Positions 15,488 through 23,615 of a DNA stretch of 24,497 nt are shown here, one piece after another (the first letter of the stretch is position 1; each line of letters opens with the position of its first letter). Origin of the DNA: Bacteroidota bacterium (GTDB taxonomy: Bacteria > Bacteroidota > Bacteroidia > Chitinophagales > Chitinophagaceae). The position numbers and the translations under genes are program-made. Below the pieces are notes generated by a model. That model was not told the origin of the DNA. It saw only the letters and a list, made by a program, of their open reading frames with translations, and searched no databases. Location of the stretch: the NCBI GenBank assembly GCA_023430465.1, contig JAEZAM010000101.1:1-24497 (forward strand). The letters run 5' to 3'.

Positions 15488-16357
15488 TTAGTTCCCAAGA
15501 AACTCGCGCAGCAGGTTATAATTCTGCGGGGTACGAAGCTTGCTGATCGCTTTGTCCTTTATCTGGCGTACGCGCTCGGGTGTAAGTGAGAACTTCTGCG
15601 CAATATCTTCCAGGCTCAGCGGATGATCGATGCCGATCCCAAAGAAATAGCAAAGTGTTTCTTTCTGACGCTCGGTGAGCAATTTGAAAGAGCGGCTCAA
15701 TTCGAGTTTCAAAGAATCTTTGTGATATAGGTCCCCTTCCGTGCGTTCGGCATTATGATTTACTAATGTATCGAGCAAAGTGCCGTCTTCATCTTCCGAC
15801 AATGGCGTATCAAGGCTGATCGCGCTGTCCTTATAACTCATGCTCTGGCTGATCTCATCAGCATCCATATTCAGCATTTCAGCGAGCTCCTCCGCAGATG
15901 GAGCACGCTCCAATTGCTGTTCCAACAGGCCATGTGCCTGGTGAATTCTTGTCTTCAAGGCCACTTTATTCAATGGGAGGCGGATGGTACGGGAATGTTC
16001 TGCCAGGGCCTGCAAAATGTTCTGGCGGATCCACCATACGGCAAACGAAATAAATTTGAATCCGCGGCTGTCATCGAAACGCTGAGCAGCCTTGATCAGC
16101 CCCAGGTTTCCTTCGTTGATAAGGTCAGGCAGAGAAAGCCCCTGGCCCTGGTATTGTTTCGCTACAGACACAACGAACCGGAGGTTTGCCTTTGTCAGTT
16201 TATCGAGTGCATCCTTGTCACCTTTGCGGATAAGCGCCGCCAATCTTACTTCCTCATCGGGAGAAATCAATTCTACTTTACCAATCTCCTGCAGATAACG
16301 CTCGAGGCTTGGACTCTCGCGATTAGTGATCGAATTGGTGATTTTCAGTTGGCGCAT
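15488..16357 (-). CDS. RpoD-type sigma-70 factor (short Bacteroidota form, likely paralogue)
   Basis: This encodes 289 residues from the ATG at 16357; MG could precede it if the ATG at 16363 is used. It opens MRQLKITNSITNRESPSLERYLQEIGKV (shown in two parts: MRQLKIT and region 1.2 around SLERYLQEIGK). Region 2 includes LTKANLRFVVSVAKQYQ, LPDLINEGNLGLIKAAQRF and FKFISFAVWWIRQNILQAL. Region 4 includes LTERQKETLCYFFGIG and LSLEDIAQKFSLTPERVRQIK. It directs RNA polymerase to promoters. After region 2.4 it reads NKVALKTRIHQAHGLLEQQ instead of the usual N(K/R)xGSLNKI, and the end is RTPQNYNLLREFLGN. It may therefore be a second RpoD-like factor and not the housekeeping copy. It is divergent from the T9SS cargo gene. 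Confidence 0.9.
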   Translation of the reverse strand: MRQLKITNSITNRESPSLERYLQEIGKVELISPDEEVRLAALIRKGDKDALDKLTKANLRFVVSVAKQYQGQGLSLPDLINEGNLGLIKAAQRFDDSRGFKFISFAVWWIRQNILQALAEHSRTIRLPLNKVALKTRIHQAHGLLEQQLERAPSAEELAEMLNMDADEISQSMSYKDSAISLDTPLSEDEDGTLLDTLVNHNAERTEGDLYHKDSLKLELSRSFKLLTERQKETLCYFFGIGIDHPLSLEDIAQKFSLTPERVRQIKDKAISKLRTPQNYNLLREFLGN

Positions 16358-16363
16358 TCCCAT

Positions 16364-16791
16364 GAGGTAATTTTTAAAGGATGGATAAAAGGTTAAAGGT
16401 TGTGTTAATTGTTTAGCAAAGGTGGCCCCGATCCATGCCCAAAAAAATAGTGAACGATCTCATTAAACTGTCCTATGAACCATGCACAGCTTGTAGTGAA
16501 AACACTACAAAACCCCTGGTTGGTCCGGCTCGTATTTCAGCGTATAGGAACTGAGAGAAGGATATCGTATTGATAAATAAAAAAATTAAGGTGAGTAAAC
16601 TGCTGGTCGCCAGTAAAATGACAGGCTTCTATGTAAAAAATACGGTATTAAACTGTAGAAAATACGCGATTCACTTGTCTCGTAAAAAAACGTAGTATAT
16701 TTTTGTGCCCGGAGCGAAATCTACGTGACCGCTCTTCCCCTATCCCCTGGAAAGCCTGCCCAACAACAATATTGATCCGTAATACCTTTTG
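16364..16791. other. Divergent intergenic region between sigma and T9SS cargo genes
   Basis: This holds a good plus-strand promoter (16675-16705). On the minus side there is a weak candidate (CAAAGGTG at 16417-16424, read as CACCTTTG on the minus strand) with a TTG only 15 bp away. I see no ORF, repeat or hairpin worth naming in the rest. Confidence 0.5.
16675..16705 (+). promoter_or_regulatory. Bacteroidota-type promoter of the T9SS cargo gene
   Basis: TTG (16675-16677) and TATTTTTG (16698-16705) are separated by 20 bp, a full match to TTG / TAnnTTTG. The predicted transcript start is near 16711, leaving a leader of about 80 nt before the ATG at 16792. Confidence 0.65.
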
Positions 16792-18963
16792 ATGACAACA
16801 TTTCTACCCATCCGGCGCAGCGCGTCCGCTGCTCTGTTGCTGACCATCGGTTTATTATTCAGCCACATTGGCTTCTCCCAGAATTTCAAAGGGAAAGATG
16901 GTGCTTTCAACCTGGCTACCCCGGGCAGTTTCGTGATAAACCGTTATGCGCCTCTGGCATCATCCGTCTCCGCTGGTGCACTCAGTATCACCCTCAGTGA
17001 TATCAATCTCCTTCGCGGCAGTTATCCCATAGCAAATGGTATGAATCTTTTTGTAAACGATGCTGTTTCAAAAGGTGACCTGCTTATGATCATCCAGGTA
17101 CAGGGTGCTGATGTAACCACCACCGATGATGCCACCTATGGCACCATTACGAATTATAACAATACCGGTAATTATGAACTGCGGTCGGTTTTTGCAGTGG
17201 CGGGTAATACGATCTCGCTCTGCCAGAACCTCACTAACAGCTACTCGCAGGCTGGCCGTGGTCGTACTCAGGTGATTCGCATTCCGCGGTCTACAAATAT
17301 CACCCTCGCTGCCGGAGTTTCGCTCACTGGTCAACCGTGGAATGGCAGTACCGGGGGGATCGTTGCAATTGAAACGTCGGGCGATCTCGTAGTAAATGGA
17401 AAGATCACTGCTGATGCCATCGGTTTTCGTGGCGGCGTGGATGATAAAAACAACAGTACATCCAGCGGTGCCGCGGCCAGTCTGCTTTATCGTACTACCA
17501 GCATTACAACTGCGGCAGGCAAAGGCGAAAGCATTGCGGGAAATGCTTCCGATTACAACACATTATTGGATGGAGCATATGGCCGCGGTGCGATCGCCAA
17601 TGGTGGAGGTGGCGGCAATGGCCACAACAGTGGTGGCGGTGGCGGCGCAAATGCCGGACTGAATAACGCACTCACTCCCTGGAACGGCACCGGGCTGAAA
17701 AGTTCGTCAGTGATCGCATGGAAAGCGGCCTGGGAACTGGAAGCAACAGGCTTTTCCACGAACATATCCGTAGGTGGCGGCCGCGGTGGCTACTCCTATG
17801 CAAGCAGTAATCAGGATGCATTGACTTATGGACCTGGTAATACCGTATGGAGTGGTGATTTCCGGAGGAACAATGGCGGATTTGGCGGCCGCCCTTTGAA
17901 TTTCCACAGCAACGCACGTGTATTCATGGGCGGTGGTGGTGGCGCCGGTGATGGCAACAACAATGCTTCGGGAAATGGCGGCGCTGGTGGGGGTATCATA
18001 TACCTGCTGGTCAATAATACAATCAGCGGCAGCGGAACCATTTCTGCCAACGGGCAGAAAGGATTTGACACGGAATCATCAAATAAAGATGCAGCAGGAG
18101 GCGGCGGTGGCGGCGGCAGTATAATCGCCGAGGTGTCCTCAGGGATTTCAGGAATTACCCTCACTGCGAATGGTGGCAACGGCGGTCTGCAGCTTTCTAT
18201 CAGCAACGAATCCGAAGGACCGGGAGGTGGTGGCGGCGGCGGTTATATTGCTACATCATTTCCTGTCACAGCCTCCGTAGCAGGTGGACAATATGGTATT
18301 TCCCAATCAACTCATATCACGGAATTCACCCCCAACGGCGCCACTTCCGGCAATAGTGGCACCATCACAGCCACATCCTTCAGGGAGGTTCGTCACTGTG
18401 ATGCGGCTGGTTACATTCTCAAAACAACGTTCACCGATTTCAGCGCTGCAGCCACAGGTAATACCGCCACGTTGCAATGGTCTGCTAAAGACGTACGCGC
18501 AGGCGTTGTGTTTTACATTGAAAAAAGCACAGATGGCATAACCTTCACTGATATTGCCATTGCTCCCGGCGCAGAAGGAGATCAGCAGCCCTATCAATTC
18601 CGTGACAGGAACCTTGCAAGTGCGCATATACTTTATTACCGCATTGCGGTTGTAGAAAACGGCGTTGTGATCGGCTGGTCGGATGTCCGTCGGGTTATTT
18701 TCGCAGAATTGAACGACGTTTCCTTACTCACCTATCCAAACCCGGTGCAGGGGTCGCTGCACATTGAACTGCCCTCATCATGTGTAAGCAAACCAGTTGA
18801 AATAAAGATCTATGATCTGACGGGTAAAATTGCCCTCGCACTCCCCTCCCAGCCCGGCAAGCACATCATGCAGGTCAGCACATCCGGCCTGCCTGCTTCC
18901 GCTTATATCATAATGATAAAATGTAACAATGAGATAAGGCAGGGCCGTTTCATCAGGCAATAA
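16792..18963 (+). CDS. Glycine-rich secreted protein with T9SS type A sorting domain
   Basis: This encodes 723 residues from the ATG at 16792; a TTG one codon earlier is not needed. A signal peptide (RRSASAALLLTIGLLFSHIG, ending FSQ) is followed by a beta-rich N-terminal region (INRYAPLASSVSAGA, DLLMIIQVQGADV). A long glycine-rich middle follows, with runs such as GGGGGNGHNSGGGGGANAG and AAGGGGGGGSI (about residues 265-500). Next comes a fibronectin-like segment (AATLQWSAKD-type, YIEKSTDGITF). The last 75 residues are a T9SS sorting domain (LTYPNPVQGSLHIEL, IKIYDLTGK, GRFIRQ). The N-terminal and Gly-rich layout resembles large myxobacterial surface proteins. The protein is probably carried to the cell surface. 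Enzymatic activity is not evident. Confidence 0.85.
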   Translation: MTTFLPIRRSASAALLLTIGLLFSHIGFSQNFKGKDGAFNLATPGSFVINRYAPLASSVSAGALSITLSDINLLRGSYPIANGMNLFVNDAVSKGDLLMIIQVQGADVTTTDDATYGTITNYNNTGNYELRSVFAVAGNTISLCQNLTNSYSQAGRGRTQVIRIPRSTNITLAAGVSLTGQPWNGSTGGIVAIETSGDLVVNGKITADAIGFRGGVDDKNNSTSSGAAASLLYRTTSITTAAGKGESIAGNASDYNTLLDGAYGRGAIANGGGGGNGHNSGGGGGANAGLNNALTPWNGTGLKSSSVIAWKAAWELEATGFSTNISVGGGRGGYSYASSNQDALTYGPGNTVWSGDFRRNNGGFGGRPLNFHSNARVFMGGGGGAGDGNNNASGNGGAGGGIIYLLVNNTISGSGTISANGQKGFDTESSNKDAAGGGGGGGSIIAEVSSGISGITLTANGGNGGLQLSISNESEGPGGGGGGGYIATSFPVTASVAGGQYGISQSTHITEFTPNGATSGNSGTITATSFREVRHCDAAGYILKTTFTDFSAAATGNTATLQWSAKDVRAGVVFYIEKSTDGITFTDIAIAPGAEGDQQPYQFRDRNLASAHILYYRIAVVENGVVIGWSDVRRVIFAELNDVSLLTYPNPVQGSLHIELPSSCVSKPVEIKIYDLTGKIALALPSQPGKHIMQVSTSGLPASAYIIMIKCNNEIRQGRFIRQ

Positions 18964-18994
18964 AGAGTTTTTTGAGTTCACGATTCGATTCACG

Positions 18995-19021
18995 GCAGGT
19001 ATTTCCATACCTGCTTTTTTT
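18995..19021 (+). terminator. Intrinsic terminator after the T9SS cargo gene
   Basis: GCAGGTAT (18995-19002) and ATACCTGC (19007-19014) form a perfect 8-bp stem with a TTCC loop, followed by seven T residues. Confidence 0.9.
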
Positions 19022-19057
19022 ATCCCTGGTATAGCCAGCTTGTTTGTATATTCAGGC

Positions 19058-20158
19058 ATGAAGTCGATTATCTTCCTTGTTTTGATTTTTCTGTCTTTCA
19101 ATGTTCTTCATGCACAGGACACATTGCGCAATTATCCGGTTCGTGGGTTTTGTATTGCTGCACCCAGGACCGCAGAAGTGGATCGTTTTGTAAAATTTAT
19201 CCGGGAGGAGCTGGTTCCCGCCAGGGTGAACACCCTCATCCTCCGGGTGGATTATAACTTCCAGTACAAGTCGCGGCCGGAACTCGCCGAGCCAGGTGGT
19301 CTTTCACTGGCCGACGTAAAAAAGATCGTGCTTGCGTGTAAAGAGGGCAGCATATCGGTGATACCGCAGATCAACCTGCTGGGTCATCAGTCCTGGGCAG
19401 GCACAACCAACAACCTGCTTCGGAAATATCCCCAGTTTGATGAAACGCCCCATGTAAAGATGCCGGCGGAATACAAGTGGCCAAATGCTGACAGCCTTTA
19501 TTGTAAAAGTTATTGTCCACTTCATCCTGATGTTCATGGCATCGTATTTCCTATGGTAGATGAGATTTGTGAGGCCTTTGAATCCACGGCCTTTCATGCC
19601 GGGCTCGATGAAGTATTTTATATAGGCGATGATAAATGTCCGCGTTGCAAAGGAAAAGATAAAGCGGTGTTGTTTGCCGGCGAAGTCCGCCGGATACGTG
19701 ATCACCTGGCCGGATCAAACAGGAAACTCTGGATGTGGGGTGATCGTTTGCTTGATGGATATACAACGGGAATAGGTATGTGGGAGGCCAGTACAAATGG
19801 TACTCACCCAGCCATTGATCTCATACCACGCGATGTGGTGATCTGCGACTGGCACTATGAAAGGGCAGATAAATCAGCTGTTTACTTTGCCATGAAAGGA
19901 CTGGATGTGCTCACCTGTCCCTGGCGCAACCCCGCCCTTGCCATCAAACAGTCACAAGACATGCAGGATTTCAGGGAAGAGTCTACAGCAAAAACCCGGT
20001 CGCATCTTCGTGGTATAGTACAGACAGTGTGGAGCAGTGCGGGTCAGTTTCTCGATGGATATTATCAGGATAAGAAAGACGATAAAGGTGGTGATCAGAC
20101 ACCCTGGCATTGCTTTCGGGCACTCGCCGCCACCTGGAAAGGCGATAACAAAAACTGA
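19058..20158 (+). CDS. Exported glycoside hydrolase family 20-like protein
   Basis: This encodes 366 residues from the ATG at 19058; a TTG-initiated extension of six codons is rejected because the signal peptide MKSIIFLVLIFLSFNVLHAQ begins here. The TIM-barrel features of GH20 are visible: LILRVDYNFQ, VIPQINLLGHQSW and FHAGLDEVFYIG. In the last, Asp184-Glu185 correspond to the catalytic Asp-Glu of beta-N-acetylhexosaminidases. The usual HxGGDE is HAGLDE here. Four cysteines in two pairs (Cys149/153 in CKSYC, Cys194/197 in CPRC) flank the active site and could bind metal or form disulfides. The usual N-terminal GH20b domain is absent. It starts just after a terminator and is followed 5 nt later by the membrane-protein gene. 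Substrate specificity is unknown. Confidence 0.8.
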   Translation: MKSIIFLVLIFLSFNVLHAQDTLRNYPVRGFCIAAPRTAEVDRFVKFIREELVPARVNTLILRVDYNFQYKSRPELAEPGGLSLADVKKIVLACKEGSISVIPQINLLGHQSWAGTTNNLLRKYPQFDETPHVKMPAEYKWPNADSLYCKSYCPLHPDVHGIVFPMVDEICEAFESTAFHAGLDEVFYIGDDKCPRCKGKDKAVLFAGEVRRIRDHLAGSNRKLWMWGDRLLDGYTTGIGMWEASTNGTHPAIDLIPRDVVICDWHYERADKSAVYFAMKGLDVLTCPWRNPALAIKQSQDMQDFREESTAKTRSHLRGIVQTVWSSAGQFLDGYYQDKKDDKGGDQTPWHCFRALAATWKGDNKN

Positions 20159-20163
20159 ATCCC

Positions 20164-20601
20164 ATGAAAGAACAGAGTTATAAAAATCATGTAAGGTATT
20201 ACCCGGCCCACCATTTCATTTTCTATCCACTGTTGCTGGCTTGCATTACCGGAGTGGTCTACGCCGTATTTGAGTATCCGGCCTCGCGGTACTTGTGGAT
20301 GGCCATCCTGGCATGTCTCGTGCTGATCGGCTGGTTGTCCTTCATGCTTCGCCAGCACTACGCACTCACCTTGCAGAACCGGATAGTGCGGCTGGAAATG
20401 CGCGTTCGCTATTTTCAGCTAACCGGTCGCCGGTTCGATGACCTGGAGAGGCAGCTACGGTTCGGGCAGATCGCTGCACTGCGTTTTGCCGGTGATGACG
20501 AGCTCCCGGCACTGGCAGAAAAGGCAGCCAGTGAGCAGATGGATCCCACAACGATCAAAAAAGCCATCCGGCACTGGTACCCCGATCATATGCGTGTATA
20601 A
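20164..20601 (+). CDS. DUF6526-like small membrane protein
   Basis: This encodes 145 residues. Two transmembrane segments are clear, at about 17-36 (FIFYPLLLACITGVVYAVF) and 43-62 (YLWMAILACLVLIGWLSFML). They are followed by a soluble tail with RIVRLEMRVRYFQLTGRRF, QLRFGQIAALRFAGDDELP and KKAIRHWYPDHMRV. These blocks are characteristic of the DUF6526 family of Bacteroidota; no function is known to me. It begins 5 nt after the GH20-like stop codon, so the two should be cotranscribed, although no functional link is evident. Confidence 0.8.
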   Translation: MKEQSYKNHVRYYPAHHFIFYPLLLACITGVVYAVFEYPASRYLWMAILACLVLIGWLSFMLRQHYALTLQNRIVRLEMRVRYFQLTGRRFDDLERQLRFGQIAALRFAGDDELPALAEKAASEQMDPTTIKKAIRHWYPDHMRV

Positions 20602-20616
20602 GTGTGAAAAACATGG

Positions 20617-20640
20617 ACAAAGCATTGCTTTGTAAATTTT
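20617..20640 (+). terminator. Weak terminator-like hairpin
   Basis: ACAAAGC (20617-20623) pairs with GCTTTGT (20627-20633) around an ATT loop and is followed by AAATTTT. The stem is AT-rich and the T tract is interrupted, so efficiency is doubtful. It lies 15 nt after the DUF6526-like stop codon. Confidence 0.3.
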
Positions 20641-20709
20641 ACCATATAACATTTAATTCGGACGTATTATCGCCGCATAACTTATGTACATTTACAAAAA
20701 ATAACCAGT

Positions 20710-21060
20710 ATGAATATTTTTGTTGCAGGTCTTCCGTATGATCTTGATGATGCTGAGCTGGAAGAAATTTTTGAGAAATTCGGTACGGTAGCCTCTGCGA
20801 AAGTGGCCATGGATCGCGAAACCGGCAAAAGCAAAGGTTTTGGATTCGTCGATATGCCTGTTGATGCTGAAGCAAAAGAAGCGATTGAAAACCTGAATGA
20901 TATTTCACTTGGCAAAAAACCATTGGTGGTTCGCCAGGCGGAGGAACGCAGCAATCCCGGCCGCTCCTCGGGTGGTAACCGTGGCGGTAACTTTGGCGGC
21001 AGCGGCTATAACAATGGAGGCCGGCCAGGCTTCAACCGCGATCGTGACCGCAGATTCTGA
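20710..21060 (+). CDS. RRM-type RNA-binding protein with glycine-rich tail
   Basis: This encodes 116 residues. The RRM fold fills residues 1-78, with RNP2 IFVAGL (residues 3-8) and RNP1 KGFGFVDM (42-49), each with the aromatic residues that stack on RNA bases. The tail is rich in Gly, Arg and Asn (GGNRGGNFGGSGYNNGG), as in bacterial Rbp proteins and plant glycine-rich RNA-binding proteins. Such proteins bind single-stranded RNA and in some bacteria are cold-induced. The gene stands alone with its own strong terminator, and the 108-nt upstream region contains only a near-match promoter (TACATTTA at about 20688). The tail may promote phase separation, which is inference. Confidence 0.9.
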   Translation: MNIFVAGLPYDLDDAELEEIFEKFGTVASAKVAMDRETGKSKGFGFVDMPVDAEAKEAIENLNDISLGKKPLVVRQAEERSNPGRSSGGNRGGNFGGSGYNNGGRPGFNRDRDRRF

Positions 21061-21079
21061 CCCTCAAATCATTTTTTCC

Positions 21080-21106
21080 ATCCCGCCCGTCAGGCGGGAT
21101 TTTTTG
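21080..21106 (+). terminator. Intrinsic terminator after the RRM gene
   Basis: ATCCCGCC (21080-21087) and GGCGGGAT (21093-21100) form a perfect 8-bp stem around CGTCA. T residues run to 21105, and an upstream T run (21072-21077) also gives the opposite strand an A-flanked stem. Confidence 0.9.
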
Positions 21107-21203
21107 TTTAGCACAAGTTTGGCACAGGCCGCATCGTAATTCTACGTAACCGCTGTAAGGGTTTATTCTATTTGTTACATTTAGCGTGGCCAAACTTACT
21201 GTT

Positions 21204-22352
21204 ATGAAACTGCAACAAACCCGGCGGTCATGTTACACCGTCCTTCTCGCAATGATAGCCTTCCAAAGTCTTGCACAGGATAGCTTCAAACAAAAATATT
21301 CCAGCTCTACCATCTTTGCCGGCATCGAAGTCGGCTCGAAAGGGGTTAAGATGAGTATACTCGAAGTGGGAAAGAATGCGAAAACCAATGGCGCATTCAA
21401 TATCCTAAAAGACACTTCTGTCAATACTGACTTTATCAGCTTTACACCATCAACAAGCCAGGCCACGCTGGCTGGTCTTACAGGCCTTTACCAGACAGCC
21501 TTGAAAGATTATAAGATTCCTGCGAAACGAATCTATACGGTTGTGAGCAGCGGTGTAAAAGGCCAGGCGGAGAAGGATAACCAGATGAACCTGGTCAATG
21601 AACTGATCACTTCTTTTAAATCAAAGATCAAGGAACCCGGCCGCGAGGTGGAAGTGGTGGATGTGCAACAGGAAGCAAGACTGTCGCATCTTGGCATCAT
21701 CCCCGACGCCAGGCGTTACAATACATTTCTGATCGACATAGGAAGCGGCAATGCAAAAGGAGGCTATTTCCCCTACGGAAACACCAGCCAGTTCCGGTTG
21801 TTCCAGTTGAACTGGGGCACGAAAAGCACAGCGAATGCAACTGAGAAACGAATGGAAGACACGGATAAGACCATCGAGAATTATCACCGGCAGCTTTGGC
21901 GCGTCCTCGCGGCAGCGGAGAACAACGAGTTGATCTATGCCATTAATTCCAGCGGTGCATATCCGTTAAGTGACCACATTGCCTTCAGTGGTGGTATCGC
22001 GTGGGCGGTAGCCACTCTCCTGCATCCTGAGGCGGTTGGCCAGTCAAATATCTCCGTGTCGTTCCAGGATGTAGCAAAGCTCTGCGAGCGACTTTTCAAA
22101 GAGTATCCCTCGCTTTCAGATACCGCACTCGTTGCGGCGATACAGGATCCTGCGGAGCGTGAACTGGCGCGGAAAGAGATCAGCCGTGTCCATAAAGTGT
22201 TCGATCAACGCGCACTGATGGCAGGTTCGGGGTTGTTGCTAAAAATTATGCGACAGTTTGCCGCCGTTCATGAATCAAAGCAATTTGTGCTGATAAAAAA
22301 TGGACAGGTCGGTTGGATTTCTTCGTATGTCGATCAGACAGTGGAAGATTAA
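21204..22352 (+). CDS. Exported Ppx/GppA-like (ASKHA fold) protein
   Basis: This encodes 382 residues from the ATG at 21204; a GTG six codons earlier is the alternative. The N-terminus has a signal-like sequence (RRSCYTVLLAMIAFQSLAQ). The body follows exopolyphosphatase/guanosine-pentaphosphatase topology: phosphate-1 loop FAGIEVGSKGVKMSILEV (from 38), YTVVSSGVKGQAEKDN, QQEARLSHLG (155-164, the counterpart of GEEEARLxYLG), phosphate-2 loop LIDIGSGNAKGGYF (176-189) and IAFSGGIAWAVATLL (259-273). In cytoplasmic Ppx the second loop is DIGGGS and the earlier motif has more acidic residues, so catalysis may be altered or lost. Export of a nucleotide or polyphosphate-type fold is odd. The AraC gene starts 27 nt downstream on the same strand. 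Confidence 0.7.
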   Translation: MKLQQTRRSCYTVLLAMIAFQSLAQDSFKQKYSSSTIFAGIEVGSKGVKMSILEVGKNAKTNGAFNILKDTSVNTDFISFTPSTSQATLAGLTGLYQTALKDYKIPAKRIYTVVSSGVKGQAEKDNQMNLVNELITSFKSKIKEPGREVEVVDVQQEARLSHLGIIPDARRYNTFLIDIGSGNAKGGYFPYGNTSQFRLFQLNWGTKSTANATEKRMEDTDKTIENYHRQLWRVLAAAENNELIYAINSSGAYPLSDHIAFSGGIAWAVATLLHPEAVGQSNISVSFQDVAKLCERLFKEYPSLSDTALVAAIQDPAERELARKEISRVHKVFDQRALMAGSGLLLKIMRQFAAVHESKQFVLIKNGQVGWISSYVDQTVED

Positions 22353-22379
22353 GCAAGATTTGTGGTAACTTGATGCAAC

Positions 22380-23177
22380 ATGACGTACAGTTGTCATCTC
22401 CCGCATCCCCACCTCTCCCGATATATCCGGTTTTACTGGGTGCTTGAAAGTGATGCCCCCTATGTACATCGTGCCACCGCGGATGGTTGTGCCGAGCTTG
22501 TCTTTCATGTCAATGGTGATTTTGTCGGTGCTGATGCCAGCGGGGTCTTCGTTGATGCGGCCCCTGCCACGCTCAGAGGTCCTGCCAGTCAGTACTCGCG
22601 GTACTCCTGCGACAGCAGCTTCAGCATATTTGGTGTATACATTTATCCTTATGCATTAAGGCATCTTTTTAATATACCTGCAAATGTGCTGGGTAACACT
22701 GAACATAGTTTATCCACGATCCTTGGTGCGAATGGTAATGCTCTCACAGAGAAGCTTCAAGAGGCACGGGACCTGGCAGCAAGAATTAAGGTGGTAGAAC
22801 ATTACTTTTTTTCCGCTCTGCGAAAACACGAATCGACAGACTTCGAAAGGGCTGAGTGGATGATACAGCAGGTAATCAATTGCCGCGGCAGGTTGTCCAT
22901 CGGCGAGCTGGCAGCGGAGAGTTTCCTTTCTACGCGACAGTTGGAGCGGCAGTTTGTCTCGGCTGCCGGCTTCACGCCAAAGCTTTATACGCGCATCATA
23001 CGATTTCAATCAGCGGCTGCACAATACGGCACGGAATTATCGATGACGCAACTTGCTTATGAATGTGGCTACTACGATCAGGCACATTTTATACATGATT
23101 TCCGCCAATTCTCCGGTTTTACACCACGCCAGTATTTCAGTGGCCTCAGCGAAGGGACAGCGTGGCGGGATGTATGA
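22380..23177 (+). CDS. AraC-family transcriptional regulator
   Basis: This encodes 265 residues. The N-terminal part (about 1-150) resembles the DUF6597-type sensor region (LSRYIRFYWVLES, GCAELVFHVNGDF, IFGVYIYPYALRHLFNIP). The C-terminal 100 residues carry the two AraC helix-turn-helix motifs: LSIGELAAESFLSTRQLERQF followed by GFTPKLYTRIIRFQSA, then MTQLAYECGYYDQAHFIHDF and SGFTPRQYF. The family binds DNA, usually as a dimer, and often regulates a neighbouring gene. Candidates are the VOC protein just downstream and the Ppx-like gene just upstream. The ligand is unknown. Confidence 0.9.
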   Translation: MTYSCHLPHPHLSRYIRFYWVLESDAPYVHRATADGCAELVFHVNGDFVGADASGVFVDAAPATLRGPASQYSRYSCDSSFSIFGVYIYPYALRHLFNIPANVLGNTEHSLSTILGANGNALTEKLQEARDLAARIKVVEHYFFSALRKHESTDFERAEWMIQQVINCRGRLSIGELAAESFLSTRQLERQFVSAAGFTPKLYTRIIRFQSAAAQYGTELSMTQLAYECGYYDQAHFIHDFRQFSGFTPRQYFSGLSEGTAWRDV

Positions 23178-23237
23178 TGTCGTTTATTTACAATTTTATG
23201 GGTGACGGAGCAGGTAGCTTCGCAAAAAACAAATGTT

Positions 23238-23615
23238 ATGACTAACAAACTACCCGCCAATCATCAGGCGGTGATGCCCTACCTCATCCTGGATGATGCA
23301 CAACGCTTCATCGAATTCACCCAAACGGTTTTCGGCGCATCACTGCTCACCCGGCATATGCGCGAGGATGGCCAGGCGATCATGCATGCCGAAATAAGTA
23401 TAGGCGGTTGCACCATCATGTTCGGTGAGGCTACTCCGGAATGGAAAGCGGCCACTGCCGGCTTATTCATCTATGTAGACGATGCGGATAAGGTGTATGC
23501 TGCGGCCCTGGCCAATAGTGCTACCTCGGTAATGCCGGTGATGGACAAGGATTATGGCCGCACCTGCGGGGTCATGGATCCAACGGGGAATACGTGGTGG
23601 ATTACCGCACGTTGA
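23238..23615 (+). CDS. VOC-superfamily protein (PhnB/glyoxalase-like)
   Basis: This encodes 125 residues from the ATG at 23238; an upstream GTG at 23202 would add 12 residues that lack family resemblance. The sequence shows the paired beta-alpha-beta-beta-beta modules of the vicinal oxygen chelate superfamily: VMPYLILDDAQRFIEFTQTVFGA, MHAEISIGGCTIMFGEA, LFIYVDDADKVYAAAL and GRTCGVMDPTGNTWWITA. Members range from glyoxalases and antibiotic-resistance proteins to PhnB-like proteins of unknown role. The spacing matches PhnB-type proteins best. The reaction is unknown. Its 3' end overlaps the opposing lipoprotein gene by 14 bp. Confidence 0.88.
   Translation: MTNKLPANHQAVMPYLILDDAQRFIEFTQTVFGASLLTRHMREDGQAIMHAEISIGGCTIMFGEATPEWKAATAGLFIYVDDADKVYAAALANSATSVMPVMDKDYGRTCGVMDPTGNTWWITAR

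Noticed and set aside
16417..16442. Promoter of the sigma factor gene (CACCTTTG with TTG 15 bp upstream on the minus strand)
   Set aside because: The spacing is too short for the Bacteroidota consensus and the -7 box has a mismatch, so it is not strong enough to list.
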